This document shows, piece after piece, positions 1 through 6,920 of a stretch of 21,024 bases of DNA. Position 1 is the first letter of the stretch, and every line of letters starts with the position of its first letter. Below the pieces are notes generated by a model. It was not told where the DNA came from. It did no database searches and was given only the letters and a program-made list of their open reading frames with translations. This DNA is from a virus. The translations under genes were made by a program, and so were the position numbers. The stretch spans positions 1 through 21,024 of IMG/VR virus record IMGVR_UViG_3300006751_000178. The stretch is one strand, 5' to 3'.

Positions 1-1
1 C

Positions 2-262
2 AGAGCGTTCAAGGACCGTGTGAGGCTCCTGGCTACCGTGGCAGGCGTTCCCCCCTCCCTGGACCCAAAGGATGGCGTGAAGGTGCACTTACATGCATCC
101 TGGAGGCTGCGCCAGAGGATTGACCTCGACAACGTGATCAAAGCGATCCTGGACTCGCTCTGGCTCAACGACCGTCGAGTGGTCGAGATCCAGGCCACAT
201 CAGCCGAGCACACCGGCAAGGAAACTGTACGAGTTTGGGTGGAACACCTTGACAGACCATGA
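2..262 (+). CDS. RusA-type Holliday junction resolvase, C-terminal part (5' end outside window)
   Basis: Members of this family cut four-way DNA junctions, and phages use them to resolve recombination or replication intermediates before packaging. The frame is open to the left edge, so the true start lies upstream; a GTG at 20 is an in-frame codon but probably internal. Numbering from that GTG, the family's acidic core is visible: I-D-L-D-N at 34-38, K41, D45, and N-D-R-R-V at 50-54. These match the D-x-D-N...K...D...(D)D pattern of RusA active sites, although the first residue of the usual second Asp pair is Asn50. The C-terminal strand V-R-V-W-V is also typical. The stop at 260-262 overlaps the start of the next small gene. 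Family assignment is by motif recognition only. Confidence 0.8.
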   Translation, partial: RAFKDRVRLLATVAGVPPSLDPKDGVKVHLHASWRLRQRIDLDNVIKAILDSLWLNDRRVVEIQATSAEHTGKETVRVWVEHLDRP

Positions 263-503
263 CATCAGCAGCGATAACGAGGGCAGGGAGGATCCAGCCT
301 TCATCGCCTCCACTGAGCCGTGCCGAATCTGTGGGTCAGCCGACGCAACCCAGACGACCCGCTTGTACGGATCAGAGCGCCCGGCGCTGCTCTCCTCTCG
401 ATCTCCATTCCACCGCATCCCCTACTCCCTGATCACCGACCTCTGCCCCCACTGCGCCAAGCTCCTGGTGCCGGGGGTGGAGCGTTGCGGGATTCCCCAA
501 TGA
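249..503 (+). CDS. small zinc-ribbon-like protein, unknown function
   Basis: This 84-residue frame starts at a TTG at 249, overlapping the RusA-like gene by 14 bases, and ends overlapping the terminase small subunit start (ATGA at 500-503). Two CxxC pairs, C-R-I-C at 25-28 and C-P-H-C at 66-69, lie about 37 residues apart, with a further Cys at 80; this is the layout of a four-Cys zinc site. No family is recognised. An ATG at 259 lies in another frame that stops near 429 and has no such motif, so the TTG frame is preferred. The tight overlaps on both sides suggest co-translation with the packaging genes. A role in binding DNA, RNA or protein is inference from the metal-site pattern alone. Confidence 0.6.
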   Translation: MTDHDISSDNEGREDPAFIASTEPCRICGSADATQTTRLYGSERPALLSSRSPFHRIPYSLITDLCPHCAKLLVPGVERCGIPQ

Positions 504-1057
504 GGCACAAAAAACCCCGCAAATCCAAGGGGCGACCAGCCAACCTCGTGGACGGCCCGCACCTACCGATCATGGGACGACCAACCAGACTCACCAAGGA
601 AGCAAAGGATAAAATCTGCCGCGCTTTGCGCTTAGGTCTACCCATGGAGTCAGCCGCCGCACTCGCGGGCGTAAGGTCCGAGACCATTTATGGCTGGATT
701 CGGAGGGGGAAAGCAGCAAAAGCGGGGGGTTACTCGCACTTTGTTCGCGCTGTGGAAGAAGCACTTACCGAGTTTGAAGCACGTAACGCCGCAATCATCA
801 ACCAGATGGCTCAAGGCACCGAGGCTGCAACCCCCGACTGGAAAGCGGCAATGACGCTCCTCGAGCGGCGCCGGCCACAGACCTGGGCCAAGACAGAGAA
901 GCATGAGGTCACAGGCCAGGGGGGTGGTCCCGTCCGATACGAGATCATCCGCGAGGAGGGTGCCGACTGGCGCGACGCCATCGAGGTGAAAGCCGAGGTG
1001 GTTGAAGTCCCTACCAACGGAAACGGGAACGGGAATGGCAACGAGAACCACGAATAG
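500..1057 (+). CDS. terS: terminase small subunit
   Basis: TerS recognises the phage packaging site and loads DNA onto the large subunit. The frame is open upstream to 320, but the ATG at 500 is chosen because it forms an ATGA overlap with the preceding stop and because the upstream part is out-of-frame reading of the zinc-ribbon gene. The 185-residue product has a basic N-terminus, a helix-turn-helix-like segment at about 48-70 (M-E-S-A-A-A-L-A-G-V then T-I-Y-G-W-I-R-R-G) typical of phage small terminases, a helical middle, and an R-R-R-P-Q-T-W-A segment at 123-130 resembling the family's oligomerisation region. The C-terminus is an Asn-Gly repeat. It lies upstream of TerL, separated by a methyltransferase and a small gene. 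A second Met at residue 25 is an alternative start. Confidence 0.8.
   Translation: MRHKKPRKSKGRPANLVDGPHLPIMGRPTRLTKEAKDKICRALRLGLPMESAAALAGVRSETIYGWIRRGKAAKAGGYSHFVRAVEEALTEFEARNAAIINQMAQGTEAATPDWKAAMTLLERRRPQTWAKTEKHEVTGQGGGPVRYEIIREEGADWRDAIEVKAEVVEVPTNGNGNGNGNENHE
1016..1048 (+). repeat. AACGGG-like tandem microsatellite encoding Asn-Gly repeats
   Basis: Near-perfect hexamer units (AAC plus GGA, GGG or GGC) encode N-G-N-G-N-G-N-G followed by N-E-N at the end of the terminase small subunit. The repeat spans the probable ATG (1035) of the next gene, so unit-number changes would alter both the TerS tail and the spacing before that start. Confidence 0.7.
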
Positions 1058-1631
1058 CCACATCGTCTCCAGCTTGCTGCCCCTAGCGGTGGCTGTTGAT
1101 AGCCTGGCCGAAGACCCGAAGAACGCCCGCAGACATGACCAGCGCAACCTCGAGGCGATCAAGATGAGCCTTGAGCGGTTCGGGCAGCAGAAGCCCATTG
1201 TGGTCCAGGATGGGGTGGTGGTAGCTGGCAACGGCACGCTTGCTGCCGCCAGAGCTCTAGGCTGGGAAACCATAGCCGTCACCGATACTGACCTAGAGGG
1301 GGCAGCGGTTAAGGCGTATGCGCTCGCTGACAATCGCACGGCAGAGCTTGCCTCTTGGGATGATATCCAACTGGCGGAGACGCTGGACGGGTTGAGACTG
1401 GAGGATGCCGATCTCGCTGTGGCGGCGGGCTGGTCACTTGACGAGGCTGATCGCTTGGTGCCCAACGACTTGGCCGATGTGGACGTGGACATCCCGGAGG
1501 TGCAGGAGGAGATCCACAGCGAGAGAGGTGAGGTCTACGAGCTTGGCCCGCACCGGCTAATGTGCGGGGACTCGAGAGCGCGGAGGACGTCGCCGCGCTG
1601 CTGGGAGGGGCGACGCCTAACCTCATGGTGA
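1035..1631 (+). CDS. ParB-like domain, N-terminal half of a frameshifted ParB-DNA methyltransferase
   Basis: The ATG at 1035 is preferred over a TTG at 1002; the gene overlaps the TerS end by 23 bases. Residues about 15-110 form a ParB/sulfiredoxin-type domain: P-K-N-A-R at 28-32, the strongly conserved G-N-G-T-L-A-A-A-R at 65-73 (equivalent to ParB's G-x-x-R-xx-A region) and A-D-N-R at 98-101. It then reads E-V-Y-E-L-G-P-H-R-L-M-C-G-D-S, the hallmark linker that leads into a DPPY methylase in fused phage proteins. After that point (about 1575) the frame turns to unrelated Arg-rich residues and stops at 1631, while the continuing methylase lies in the -1 frame. This suggests one ancestral protein of about 405 residues. 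The intact family modifies DNA bases; the ParB part may bind or process DNA. Confidence 0.75.
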   Translation: MATRTTNSHIVSSLLPLAVAVDSLAEDPKNARRHDQRNLEAIKMSLERFGQQKPIVVQDGVVVAGNGTLAAARALGWETIAVTDTDLEGAAVKAYALADNRTAELASWDDIQLAETLDGLRLEDADLAVAAGWSLDEADRLVPNDLADVDVDIPEVQEEIHSERGEVYELGPHRLMCGDSRARRTSPRCWEGRRLTSW

Positions 1632-2251
1632 CCGACCCGCCCTATGGGGTCAGCTATGACGCGATTTGGCGCGCCGACGCTGGGCTAAATGCCAGGACAG
1701 GCCCAAGAGTCGGCACCGTCACGAATGACGACCGGGCCGATTGGAGCGAGGCATGGGCGCTATTTCCAGGCGCCGTCGCTTACGTGTGGCATGACGCGAC
1801 GGCGCAAGAGGTTCAGGAAAGCCTAAAGGCCAAGGGATTCGAGACGCGATCCCAAATCGTATGGGCCAAGACGCGATTCGCAATCGGGCGAGGTCATTAC
1901 CATTGGCAACATGAGCCATGCTGGTATGCCGTCCGAAAGGGCAAGACCGCCGCGTGGGCTGGCGATCGATCGCAGACGACGCTATGGGCTATCCCGCTCG
2001 ACGCTAACGTCGAGGGAGGGCACAGCACCCAGAAGCCGCTCGAATGCATGGAGCGACCGATTCGCAACCACGAGGGCGACGTCTATGACCCCTTCCTCGG
2101 ATCCGGCACCACGCTAATCGCCGCCGCTCGCCAGGGGCGCCGCTGCTACGGGCTCGAGATCAGCCCAGCCTATTGCGACGTGATCCGCAGACGCTGGACC
2201 AGGTGGGCTGCCGCCGCCGATCAAGAGGTGGGATCTGGAGGACTGGAATGA
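1562..2251 (+). CDS. N6-adenine DNA methyltransferase domain, C-terminal half of the split protein
   Basis: The frame is open from 1532; the GTG at 1562 is its first possible start, but the protein is more likely the continuation of the ParB-like frame. Residues 6-16 (S-A-E-D-V-A-A-L-L-G-G) continue the fused family's sequence directly. The catalytic D-P-P-Y-G (25-29, motif IV, amino-methylating type) precedes the AdoMet-binding D-P-F-L-G-S-G-T-T (176-184, motif I), an order found in beta-class enzymes. W-Q-H-E-P-C-W-Y at 115-122 and T-Q-K-P at 156-159 are also typical. All motifs look intact, so loss of function, if any, comes from the split. It probably methylates phage DNA, perhaps for anti-restriction or packaging marks; target unknown. 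The stop overlaps the next gene as ATGA. Confidence 0.8.
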   Translation: MRGLESAEDVAALLGGATPNLMVTDPPYGVSYDAIWRADAGLNARTGPRVGTVTNDDRADWSEAWALFPGAVAYVWHDATAQEVQESLKAKGFETRSQIVWAKTRFAIGRGHYHWQHEPCWYAVRKGKTAAWAGDRSQTTLWAIPLDANVEGGHSTQKPLECMERPIRNHEGDVYDPFLGSGTTLIAAARQGRRCYGLEISPAYCDVIRRRWTRWAAAADQEVGSGGLE

Positions 2252-2484
2252 CCACCCCCGCTCACTGCCCCATCTGCCTCGCTGCCTTCGGGGTCTGCTC
2301 CCGATGCTCGAGGCCAATCCATCATGGCAGATCGCTCCCCCACAGCGGGTCCGGCCCCACCGGATTCTGCTGTGACTCAGAGGGGGAGGTGCGCTGTCTC
2401 TGCGGTCACCAGGTGGTCACCGGGGGCGTGTTCGTTGATTCCACGTTCATGGGCTGGGTGCGCGATCCGGTCCAGGTCCGGTGA
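2248..2484 (+). CDS. small Cys-rich, putative zinc-binding protein
   Basis: The ATG at 2248 overlaps the methyltransferase stop (ATGA), and the TGA at 2482-2484 overlaps the GTG start of TerL (GTGA), so this 78-residue protein is probably coupled to both. The frame is open upstream, but that part reads the methylase gene out of frame. It contains eight Cys: C-P-I-C at 7-10, C-S-R-C at 17-20, C-C at 41-42, and C-L-C at 50-52 followed by G-H. This suggests one or two zinc knuckles. No family is recognised. Together with the Cys protein at 249-503 it brackets the TerS/methyltransferase pair. A structural zinc site is inferred; a function in packaging is only suggested by position. Confidence 0.65.
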   Translation: MTTPAHCPICLAAFGVCSRCSRPIHHGRSLPHSGSGPTGFCCDSEGEVRCLCGHQVVTGGVFVDSTFMGWVRDPVQVR

Positions 2485-3782
2485 CCAAGCGAGTCTACCT
2501 TCCCAAGCCCCTGCCTCACCAGATGCCCGTTCTGGGATCCACGGCACGCATCAAGGTGGTCTGCTGCGGCAGGAGGTGGGGCAAGACCAAGGCCGGGCTT
2601 CTCGCCTGCGTGGAAGGTCACGGACCTCCAGGATGCCACCGTGGAGCAATCGAAGGGGGTACCGTCTGGTGGGTGGCGCCCAGCTACCCCATAGCCTCCA
2701 TGATCTGGCGCGATCTCAAGCACTGCCTCAAAGAGGCCTGGAGCGCAAAGAACGAGGTTGAACGCCGGATAGAGCTCGATAGCGGGGGAAGCATCAGCGT
2801 TCGATCCGCCGACAACCCCGACAGTCTGCGTGGCGTAGGTCTCGATGGTCTCGTGATCGATGAGGCAGCATTCTGCCGGCAGGAAACCTGGACCGAAGCT
2901 CTGCGCCCGGCCCTCGCAGATCGGCAGGGCTGGGCCGTCTTCATCTCGACGCCATGTGGACAGAACTGGTTCCATGACCTGTGGGAGCGAGCACCAGCCA
3001 CCGACGGCATGGAATCCTGGCAGCGCCCCACCAGCGACAACCCGCTGATTCCCAAATCAGAACTTGACGCTGCAAGGCTCGAGCTTGGGCCGTACACGTT
3101 CTCCCAGGAGTTTGAGGCGCAATTCGTTGCCCCGGAAGGCGCCCTCTTCAAGCGAGAAGACATCGAGATCATTGAGGGACGTGTAACGCGCATAGCCTCC
3201 AGGGTGCGGGGGTGGGATCTAGCCGCCAGCCTCACGGGCAAGCGCACCGCTGGGGTGCTCCTCGCCAAGACCCCCGAGCTACACACGTACGTGGTTGAAG
3301 ATGTGGTGAAGGGGCAGTGGCTCCCAGGCGACCGGGACAAGATCATCCGACAAACCGCTGAAGCGGATGGCCTGGGAATCCCCATCAGAATCGAACAGGA
3401 ACCGGGTTCAGGTGGCGTGGCACAGATCCATGCTATAGTGTCGTCACTGGCTGGATTCGATGCCAAAGGCGTACGCGTCACGGGTGACAAAATAACTCGA
3501 GCCGATCCGGTGGCGGCGCAAGCCGGCATCGGTAGACTCCAGGTTGTCCGGGGTGATTGGGTTGGCGACTTCCTCTCAGAGCTTGAGACGTTCCCTAGCG
3601 GTCAGTACCTCGACCAGGTGGATGCGCTCTCGATCGCCTTCGATCACCTCAAGAGTAGGGCGCCGGGAGCCGCTATCTCAGGATGGCGACCCAGGCCCGC
3701 AGCGGATGACTGGCGCAACGAGATCGAGATCACGGATGCAGCATTTACCCCTGGTAATTGGCGCGACGAGTTCCCGGAGTAA
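2481..3782 (+). CDS. terL: terminase large subunit (packaging ATPase and nuclease)
   Basis: TerL powers DNA translocation into the prohead and cuts the concatemer. The 433-residue product starts at GTG 2481. The ATPase domain shows Walker A C-C-G-R-R-W-G-K-T (28-36), Walker B L-V-I-D-E-A-A (124-130; D127, catalytic E128) and coupling motif I-S-T-P (155-158). The C-terminal RNase H-like nuclease domain shows R-G-W-D-L-A (243-248; D246), an acidic I-E-Q-E-P at 304-308, and D-Q-V-D-A-L-S (378-384), which fit the three metal-binding acidic positions. The length is normal for the family and no motif is missing. It ends just upstream of the portal gene, the usual order. A few residues at the C-terminus beyond 395 are probably a portal-docking tail (inference). 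Confidence 0.93.
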   Translation: MTKRVYLPKPLPHQMPVLGSTARIKVVCCGRRWGKTKAGLLACVEGHGPPGCHRGAIEGGTVWWVAPSYPIASMIWRDLKHCLKEAWSAKNEVERRIELDSGGSISVRSADNPDSLRGVGLDGLVIDEAAFCRQETWTEALRPALADRQGWAVFISTPCGQNWFHDLWERAPATDGMESWQRPTSDNPLIPKSELDAARLELGPYTFSQEFEAQFVAPEGALFKREDIEIIEGRVTRIASRVRGWDLAASLTGKRTAGVLLAKTPELHTYVVEDVVKGQWLPGDRDKIIRQTAEADGLGIPIRIEQEPGSGGVAQIHAIVSSLAGFDAKGVRVTGDKITRADPVAAQAGIGRLQVVRGDWVGDFLSELETFPSGQYLDQVDALSIAFDHLKSRAPGAAISGWRPRPAADDWRNEIEITDAAFTPGNWRDEFPE

Positions 3783-3787
3783 CCAAC

Positions 3788-5143
3788 ATGGCCATGCCTA
3801 GCCTCCCGATCGTTGAAGGTCGGAACTTCAATGCTGACCTCTATAATCACGCGCTATCCAACGCATATCGTGTCTGGACCAGACTGTACGATCCTGCGTA
3901 TGGATTAGCGCGTGATCCAGCGATCTACAGCAAGGTGCGGCGGGACGCGACTATTGCCCAGGCCATCGACACTCGCTGTCACATGGTCGCCTCGAGGGAC
4001 TGGCATATCGAGGCCGGCGATGATTCGGAGGAGTCCCGCAAGGCGGCAGGAATCTGTGAGAAGCTCGTGAGGTCCATCAAGGACTTCTCTGAAGCCAGGC
4101 TCATCCTTGCCCAGAACGTGTTCCATGGCCGCGCCTATGCTTTCATCGAGGGTGACCGGCAGACGCGCACGTTCGGAGACGAGAAGCCACGCCGCTGGTG
4201 GATGCCCATGCGTCTCCGCGACGTGGACCCGCGCCGCATCCGATTCGTCCCCCACACTGAGCAGGACGAAGACGGCAAGCAGCGTCTCTGGGTCACCCAG
4301 GAGATGTGGAGCGTGGTGCGCCAGGACTACGAAGAAATCACCCCCGCGCACCAGAAGCAATTCATCAGCATCATTCGGCTGAACCAGGAAGCCAACCTTG
4401 GCTACGGCTTCCCCCTCATGGATTCAATCTACTTCCTCTGGTGGATGAAATCCATTTGCTGGCGCGAGGGCTTACAGGGCCTGGAACGCTGGAGTCAGGG
4501 CGTGGTGGTCGGCAAGGTGGATTCCTTGCGCGAGGGTGGAGTGGGTCGCACCAACGACGACATCCGAACAGAGCTCTTCGACAGCCTCCAGTCCATGCGC
4601 TCCCGCCACGTCCTGGTAGTGGACAAAGAGACCGATATCGAGGTCAAAGAAGGTGGCGGCGCCGGCCACTCCATGGTGATGGACTTCATCAAGTACATGG
4701 ATGACAAACTTCTGGCTCTGATCCTGGGCAGCGTGCTTCCATTCGGCGGCGGAGACGGTGGAGGATCCTACGCCAGGGCTCGCGTGGAATCTGACACCAG
4801 TTCGGGCGTGATCCAGTACGACCGGGACAAGCTCGATGATGCGTTGACCGATGATCTGATCCAGTTGGTGTGGGAGCAGAACTATGCCAACTTCGCCGCG
4901 TTGGGGCTTCAAGGCGCGACCATTCCGAAGTTCGTGACCGACCTCTCCATCAAGAGCGATCCCGCCCAGGCAGCGGGGATCATCACGCAACTGGCCCAGG
5001 CTGGTCTCCCCATGAAGCTCGAGGAGGTATATTCCAAGGTTGGTATGACGATGCCCTCCGAAGAGGATGAGATATTCGAGGCGCAACCGCAGGGACCAGG
5101 GCAGATGCCCGAGGGCTTGCCCTTCACGGCTAAGACACTCTAA
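3788..5143 (+). CDS. portal protein, DUF935/Mu gp29-like
   Basis: The portal is the dodecameric ring at the head vertex through which TerL pumps DNA. The ATG at 3788 lies six bases after the TerL stop, with GGAG at 3776-3779 as ribosome site; a TTG at 3758 in frame is within TerL and not favoured, and an ATG at 3794 is an alternative. The 451-residue product has the DUF935 signature: an N-terminal region with D-A-R/D-T-R-C-H-M-V followed by S-R-D-W-H-I, the R-L-R-D-V-D-P-R-R-I-R-F segment, the W-W-M-K-S-I-C-W-R-E-G segment, and the Gly-rich loop L-P-F-G-G-G-D-G-G-G-S-Y-A preceding V-E-S-D-T, where the Mu family has similar text. The MuF-type gene downstream fits a Mu-like head module. Confidence 0.85.
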   Translation: MAMPSLPIVEGRNFNADLYNHALSNAYRVWTRLYDPAYGLARDPAIYSKVRRDATIAQAIDTRCHMVASRDWHIEAGDDSEESRKAAGICEKLVRSIKDFSEARLILAQNVFHGRAYAFIEGDRQTRTFGDEKPRRWWMPMRLRDVDPRRIRFVPHTEQDEDGKQRLWVTQEMWSVVRQDYEEITPAHQKQFISIIRLNQEANLGYGFPLMDSIYFLWWMKSICWREGLQGLERWSQGVVVGKVDSLREGGVGRTNDDIRTELFDSLQSMRSRHVLVVDKETDIEVKEGGGAGHSMVMDFIKYMDDKLLALILGSVLPFGGGDGGGSYARARVESDTSSGVIQYDRDKLDDALTDDLIQLVWEQNYANFAALGLQGATIPKFVTDLSIKSDPAQAAGIITQLAQAGLPMKLEEVYSKVGMTMPSEEDEIFEAQPQGPGQMPEGLPFTAKTL

Positions 5144-5154
5144 GGAACCACCCC

Positions 5155-5991
5155 ATGACCACCCCACGCATCATCTACGCGAAGCACCTGGTCGCCAGCC
5201 CGGCGCACTATCCCCAGCTTGCCAAGGGTGAACCCTGCAAGAAGGGTGAGACTGCGGCTAAGAGTGGATGCACGCCCGCGAGTGGGAAGGGAGGGGGTGT
5301 TGGGAGTGACTGGCGCGTTACGGGCGAAGATCCCCACTGGACGGGGGGACCGGCCTACAAAGAGCCCCCCGACGACCCAAAGATGAACAGCGCATGGGAG
5401 AAAGCTGTCTCCAGCCCGGAGGACTTCTCGCGGGAGGAGTTGCTGAATCTCCTATCCTGGAATGAGAGGTGGCAAGAGGACTACTCCGACGAATCTATGA
5501 TCGAGGAGTTCGGCAAGCCATTGACTCACGCGGATGCCGCCGAGATGATCCGGGAGCTTGAAGCGGAGGGTGGGGGGGGAGCCAAGGAACCCCAGCCCGC
5601 GCCAGCGGGGGGTGGGGGGGAGTGGACAAAAGATCGCGTTAGGGCAGAAGAGGCGCGATCAGAGTCCCCGCAGGCAGCACAGAAAGCCTCCGATTCGGCG
5701 GAAGGTAAATGGTTGCCTAAAATCAGGACTCTTGACCATCTAATCAAAGCGGGATGGACCATTGAGAATGAGGCGGCGTCTCTTGAGAGGGAAAACGCTG
5801 AGAAGATAAAAGCCGGAAGATTTGACCAGATAGATTTTGATGAAATTGTCAGGGTTAACTCGGAAACGCTATTCATTCGTAATTGGATGAAGGAACACAA
5901 AGAGAAAACCGGAGGGTTGGGAGACTATGAACCTGATCAGATTCCTCTGAATCCTCTAGTGAGCTCTCCATCGCGCATCATGGGATCCTAG
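5155..5991 (+). CDS. unrecognised protein between portal and MuF, two parts joined by a poly-Gly linker
   Basis: The 278-residue product starts at ATG 5155, 11 bases after the portal stop, with AAGGAACC upstream. No family is recognised with confidence. Residues 24-42 carry a paired-Cys motif, G-E-P-C-K-K-G-E-T-A-A-K-S-G-C-T-P-A-S, that looks like a short conserved module. Residues 75-138 are acidic and helical. Residues 139-155 are a Gly/Pro linker encoded by G tracts, and residues 185-255 form a second helical domain (K-W-L-P-K-I...) whose DNA (about 5700-5930) is visibly richer in A and T than its surroundings. The change in composition suggests the C-terminal part was acquired separately. 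Because it lies between portal and MuF it may be an internal or injected head protein, but this is inference. Confidence 0.7.
   Translation: MTTPRIIYAKHLVASPAHYPQLAKGEPCKKGETAAKSGCTPASGKGGGVGSDWRVTGEDPHWTGGPAYKEPPDDPKMNSAWEKAVSSPEDFSREELLNLLSWNERWQEDYSDESMIEEFGKPLTHADAAEMIRELEAEGGGGAKEPQPAPAGGGGEWTKDRVRAEEARSESPQAAQKASDSAEGKWLPKIRTLDHLIKAGWTIENEAASLERENAEKIKAGRFDQIDFDEIVRVNSETLFIRNWMKEHKEKTGGLGDYEPDQIPLNPLVSSPSRIMGS
5572..5620 (+). repeat. three poly-G tracts (8, 6 and 7 G)
   Basis: G runs occur at 5572-5579 (8), 5607-5612 (6) and 5614-5620 (7), encoding the two Gly blocks of the linker in the preceding gene. A one-base change in any tract would shift the frame and remove the C-terminal 120-odd residues. 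Such tracts are known contingency (phase-variation) sites in bacteria, and also common sites of sequencing or assembly error. Confidence 0.8.
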
Positions 5992-5996
5992 CCACG

Positions 5997-6920
5997 ATGC
6001 CCGTCCAAACCCCAGTAGACGATCAGCTAGCTCTGCTCCATCGCTCTGCCGCTCTCTTCACGGAGGCTATGCGCGATGTGATCGATGCTCACCTGGCGAA
6101 CGACGTGAGCCGGGAGCGAGTAGCCACGGAGCAGCTTGCCGAATTACTGGGCCACACCATGACGCTCTCCAACCTGCTTGGCCGGCGCCGCACGCTGCTC
6201 CAGTACGATGAGATGGTCAAGCGGAACGAGCCCGACGAGGGAATCAAGGGTGTGCTGACCTTCACCGCTGAAGACATCGTAAAAGATACGCCCATCATGC
6301 GGCTCCCCTTCATGGACGCGATCCGTCAACTCCAGAGCCGCTATCCCGCAATCGCTCGAGGATACAAGCAGGTCCAGGAGCTCTATCAGGGGCGCCGGGC
6401 GTTTGCTCTGGCAAAGCACTCCGTTCTCGAGACCACCAGGCGCGTCCAGAAGCACATCGTCAAGCTGATGCGCGAGGGCGCAACGGAGATCCAGGGGAGC
6501 AAAAAGCTATTCACGCAGGCTCTCAAAGAGGGCATGGAGGGGTGGACCCAGAGCTATGCCGATGTGGTCTACCGGACCAACCTGACCAATTCGTTCGCCA
6601 GCGGCACGGTAGACATGGCGCGGGATCCAGATGTGGCTGATGTGATCGTGGGCATGGCTTACGAAACGGTGGGAGATGGGCTGGTGCGCCCGAACCACGC
6701 CGCAGCCAACCGCTTCATTGCCTCCACGCATGACCCCATCTGGCAGCGTCTGACCCCGCCCCTGGGTTATAATTGCCGGTGCGCCCTTCGCATGGTGGAC
6801 AAGTGGGAAGCCGAGAAAAAAGGCTTGCTGGCGCCCAGCGGAGTGATGAGGCAGTGGCGACCGCCCAACTTCAATCGAGCAGGTCCAGATCCCGATTTCA
6901 CACCAGGAGCAGCGACATGA
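5997..6920 (+). CDS. MuF-type head morphogenesis protein (Mu gpF-like)
   Basis: MuF proteins are minor head components at or near the portal, carried in low copy and in some phages co-packaged or injected. The ATG at 5997 lies five bases after the previous stop. The 307-residue product is mostly helical to residue 185 and then has the MuF core: V-Y-R-T-N-L-T-N-S-F-A-S-G (191-203), D-G-L-V-R-P-N-H-A-A (227-236) and P-P-L-G-Y-N-C-R-C-A-L (254-264). The R-x-N-H and Y-N-C-R-C elements are the strongest family marks, and the Cys pair with the conserved His may bind metal. It follows the DUF935 portal as in Mu-like phages. The stop overlaps the next gene's ATG (ATGA at 6917-6920). No toxin domain is fused to its C-terminus. 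Confidence 0.88.
   Translation: MPVQTPVDDQLALLHRSAALFTEAMRDVIDAHLANDVSRERVATEQLAELLGHTMTLSNLLGRRRTLLQYDEMVKRNEPDEGIKGVLTFTAEDIVKDTPIMRLPFMDAIRQLQSRYPAIARGYKQVQELYQGRRAFALAKHSVLETTRRVQKHIVKLMREGATEIQGSKKLFTQALKEGMEGWTQSYADVVYRTNLTNSFASGTVDMARDPDVADVIVGMAYETVGDGLVRPNHAAANRFIASTHDPIWQRLTPPLGYNCRCALRMVDKWEAEKKGLLAPSGVMRQWRPPNFNRAGPDPDFTPGAAT

Noticed and set aside
259-429. ATG-started alternative frame overlapping the zinc-ribbon gene
   Set aside because: It starts with ATG but is short and lacks any motif, whereas the TTG frame keeps both CxxC pairs and overlaps correctly with TerS.
320-499. Upstream extension of the TerS frame
   Set aside because: It lies wholly over the zinc-ribbon gene and reads as Pro/Leu-rich nonsense; the ATG at 500 with its ATGA junction is better.
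650-1492. Long minus-strand open frame
   Set aside because: It lies across two genes with clear motifs on the + strand, is rich in Ser/Ala and has no recognisable domain: a high-GC shadow.
2684-3529. Minus-strand open frame of 281 residues
   Set aside because: It runs through the TerL ATPase and nuclease motifs and has no motif of its own.
4472-5167. Minus-strand open frame of 231 residues
   Set aside because: Opposite the portal coding frame; His-rich shadow typical of antisense of a GC-rich gene.
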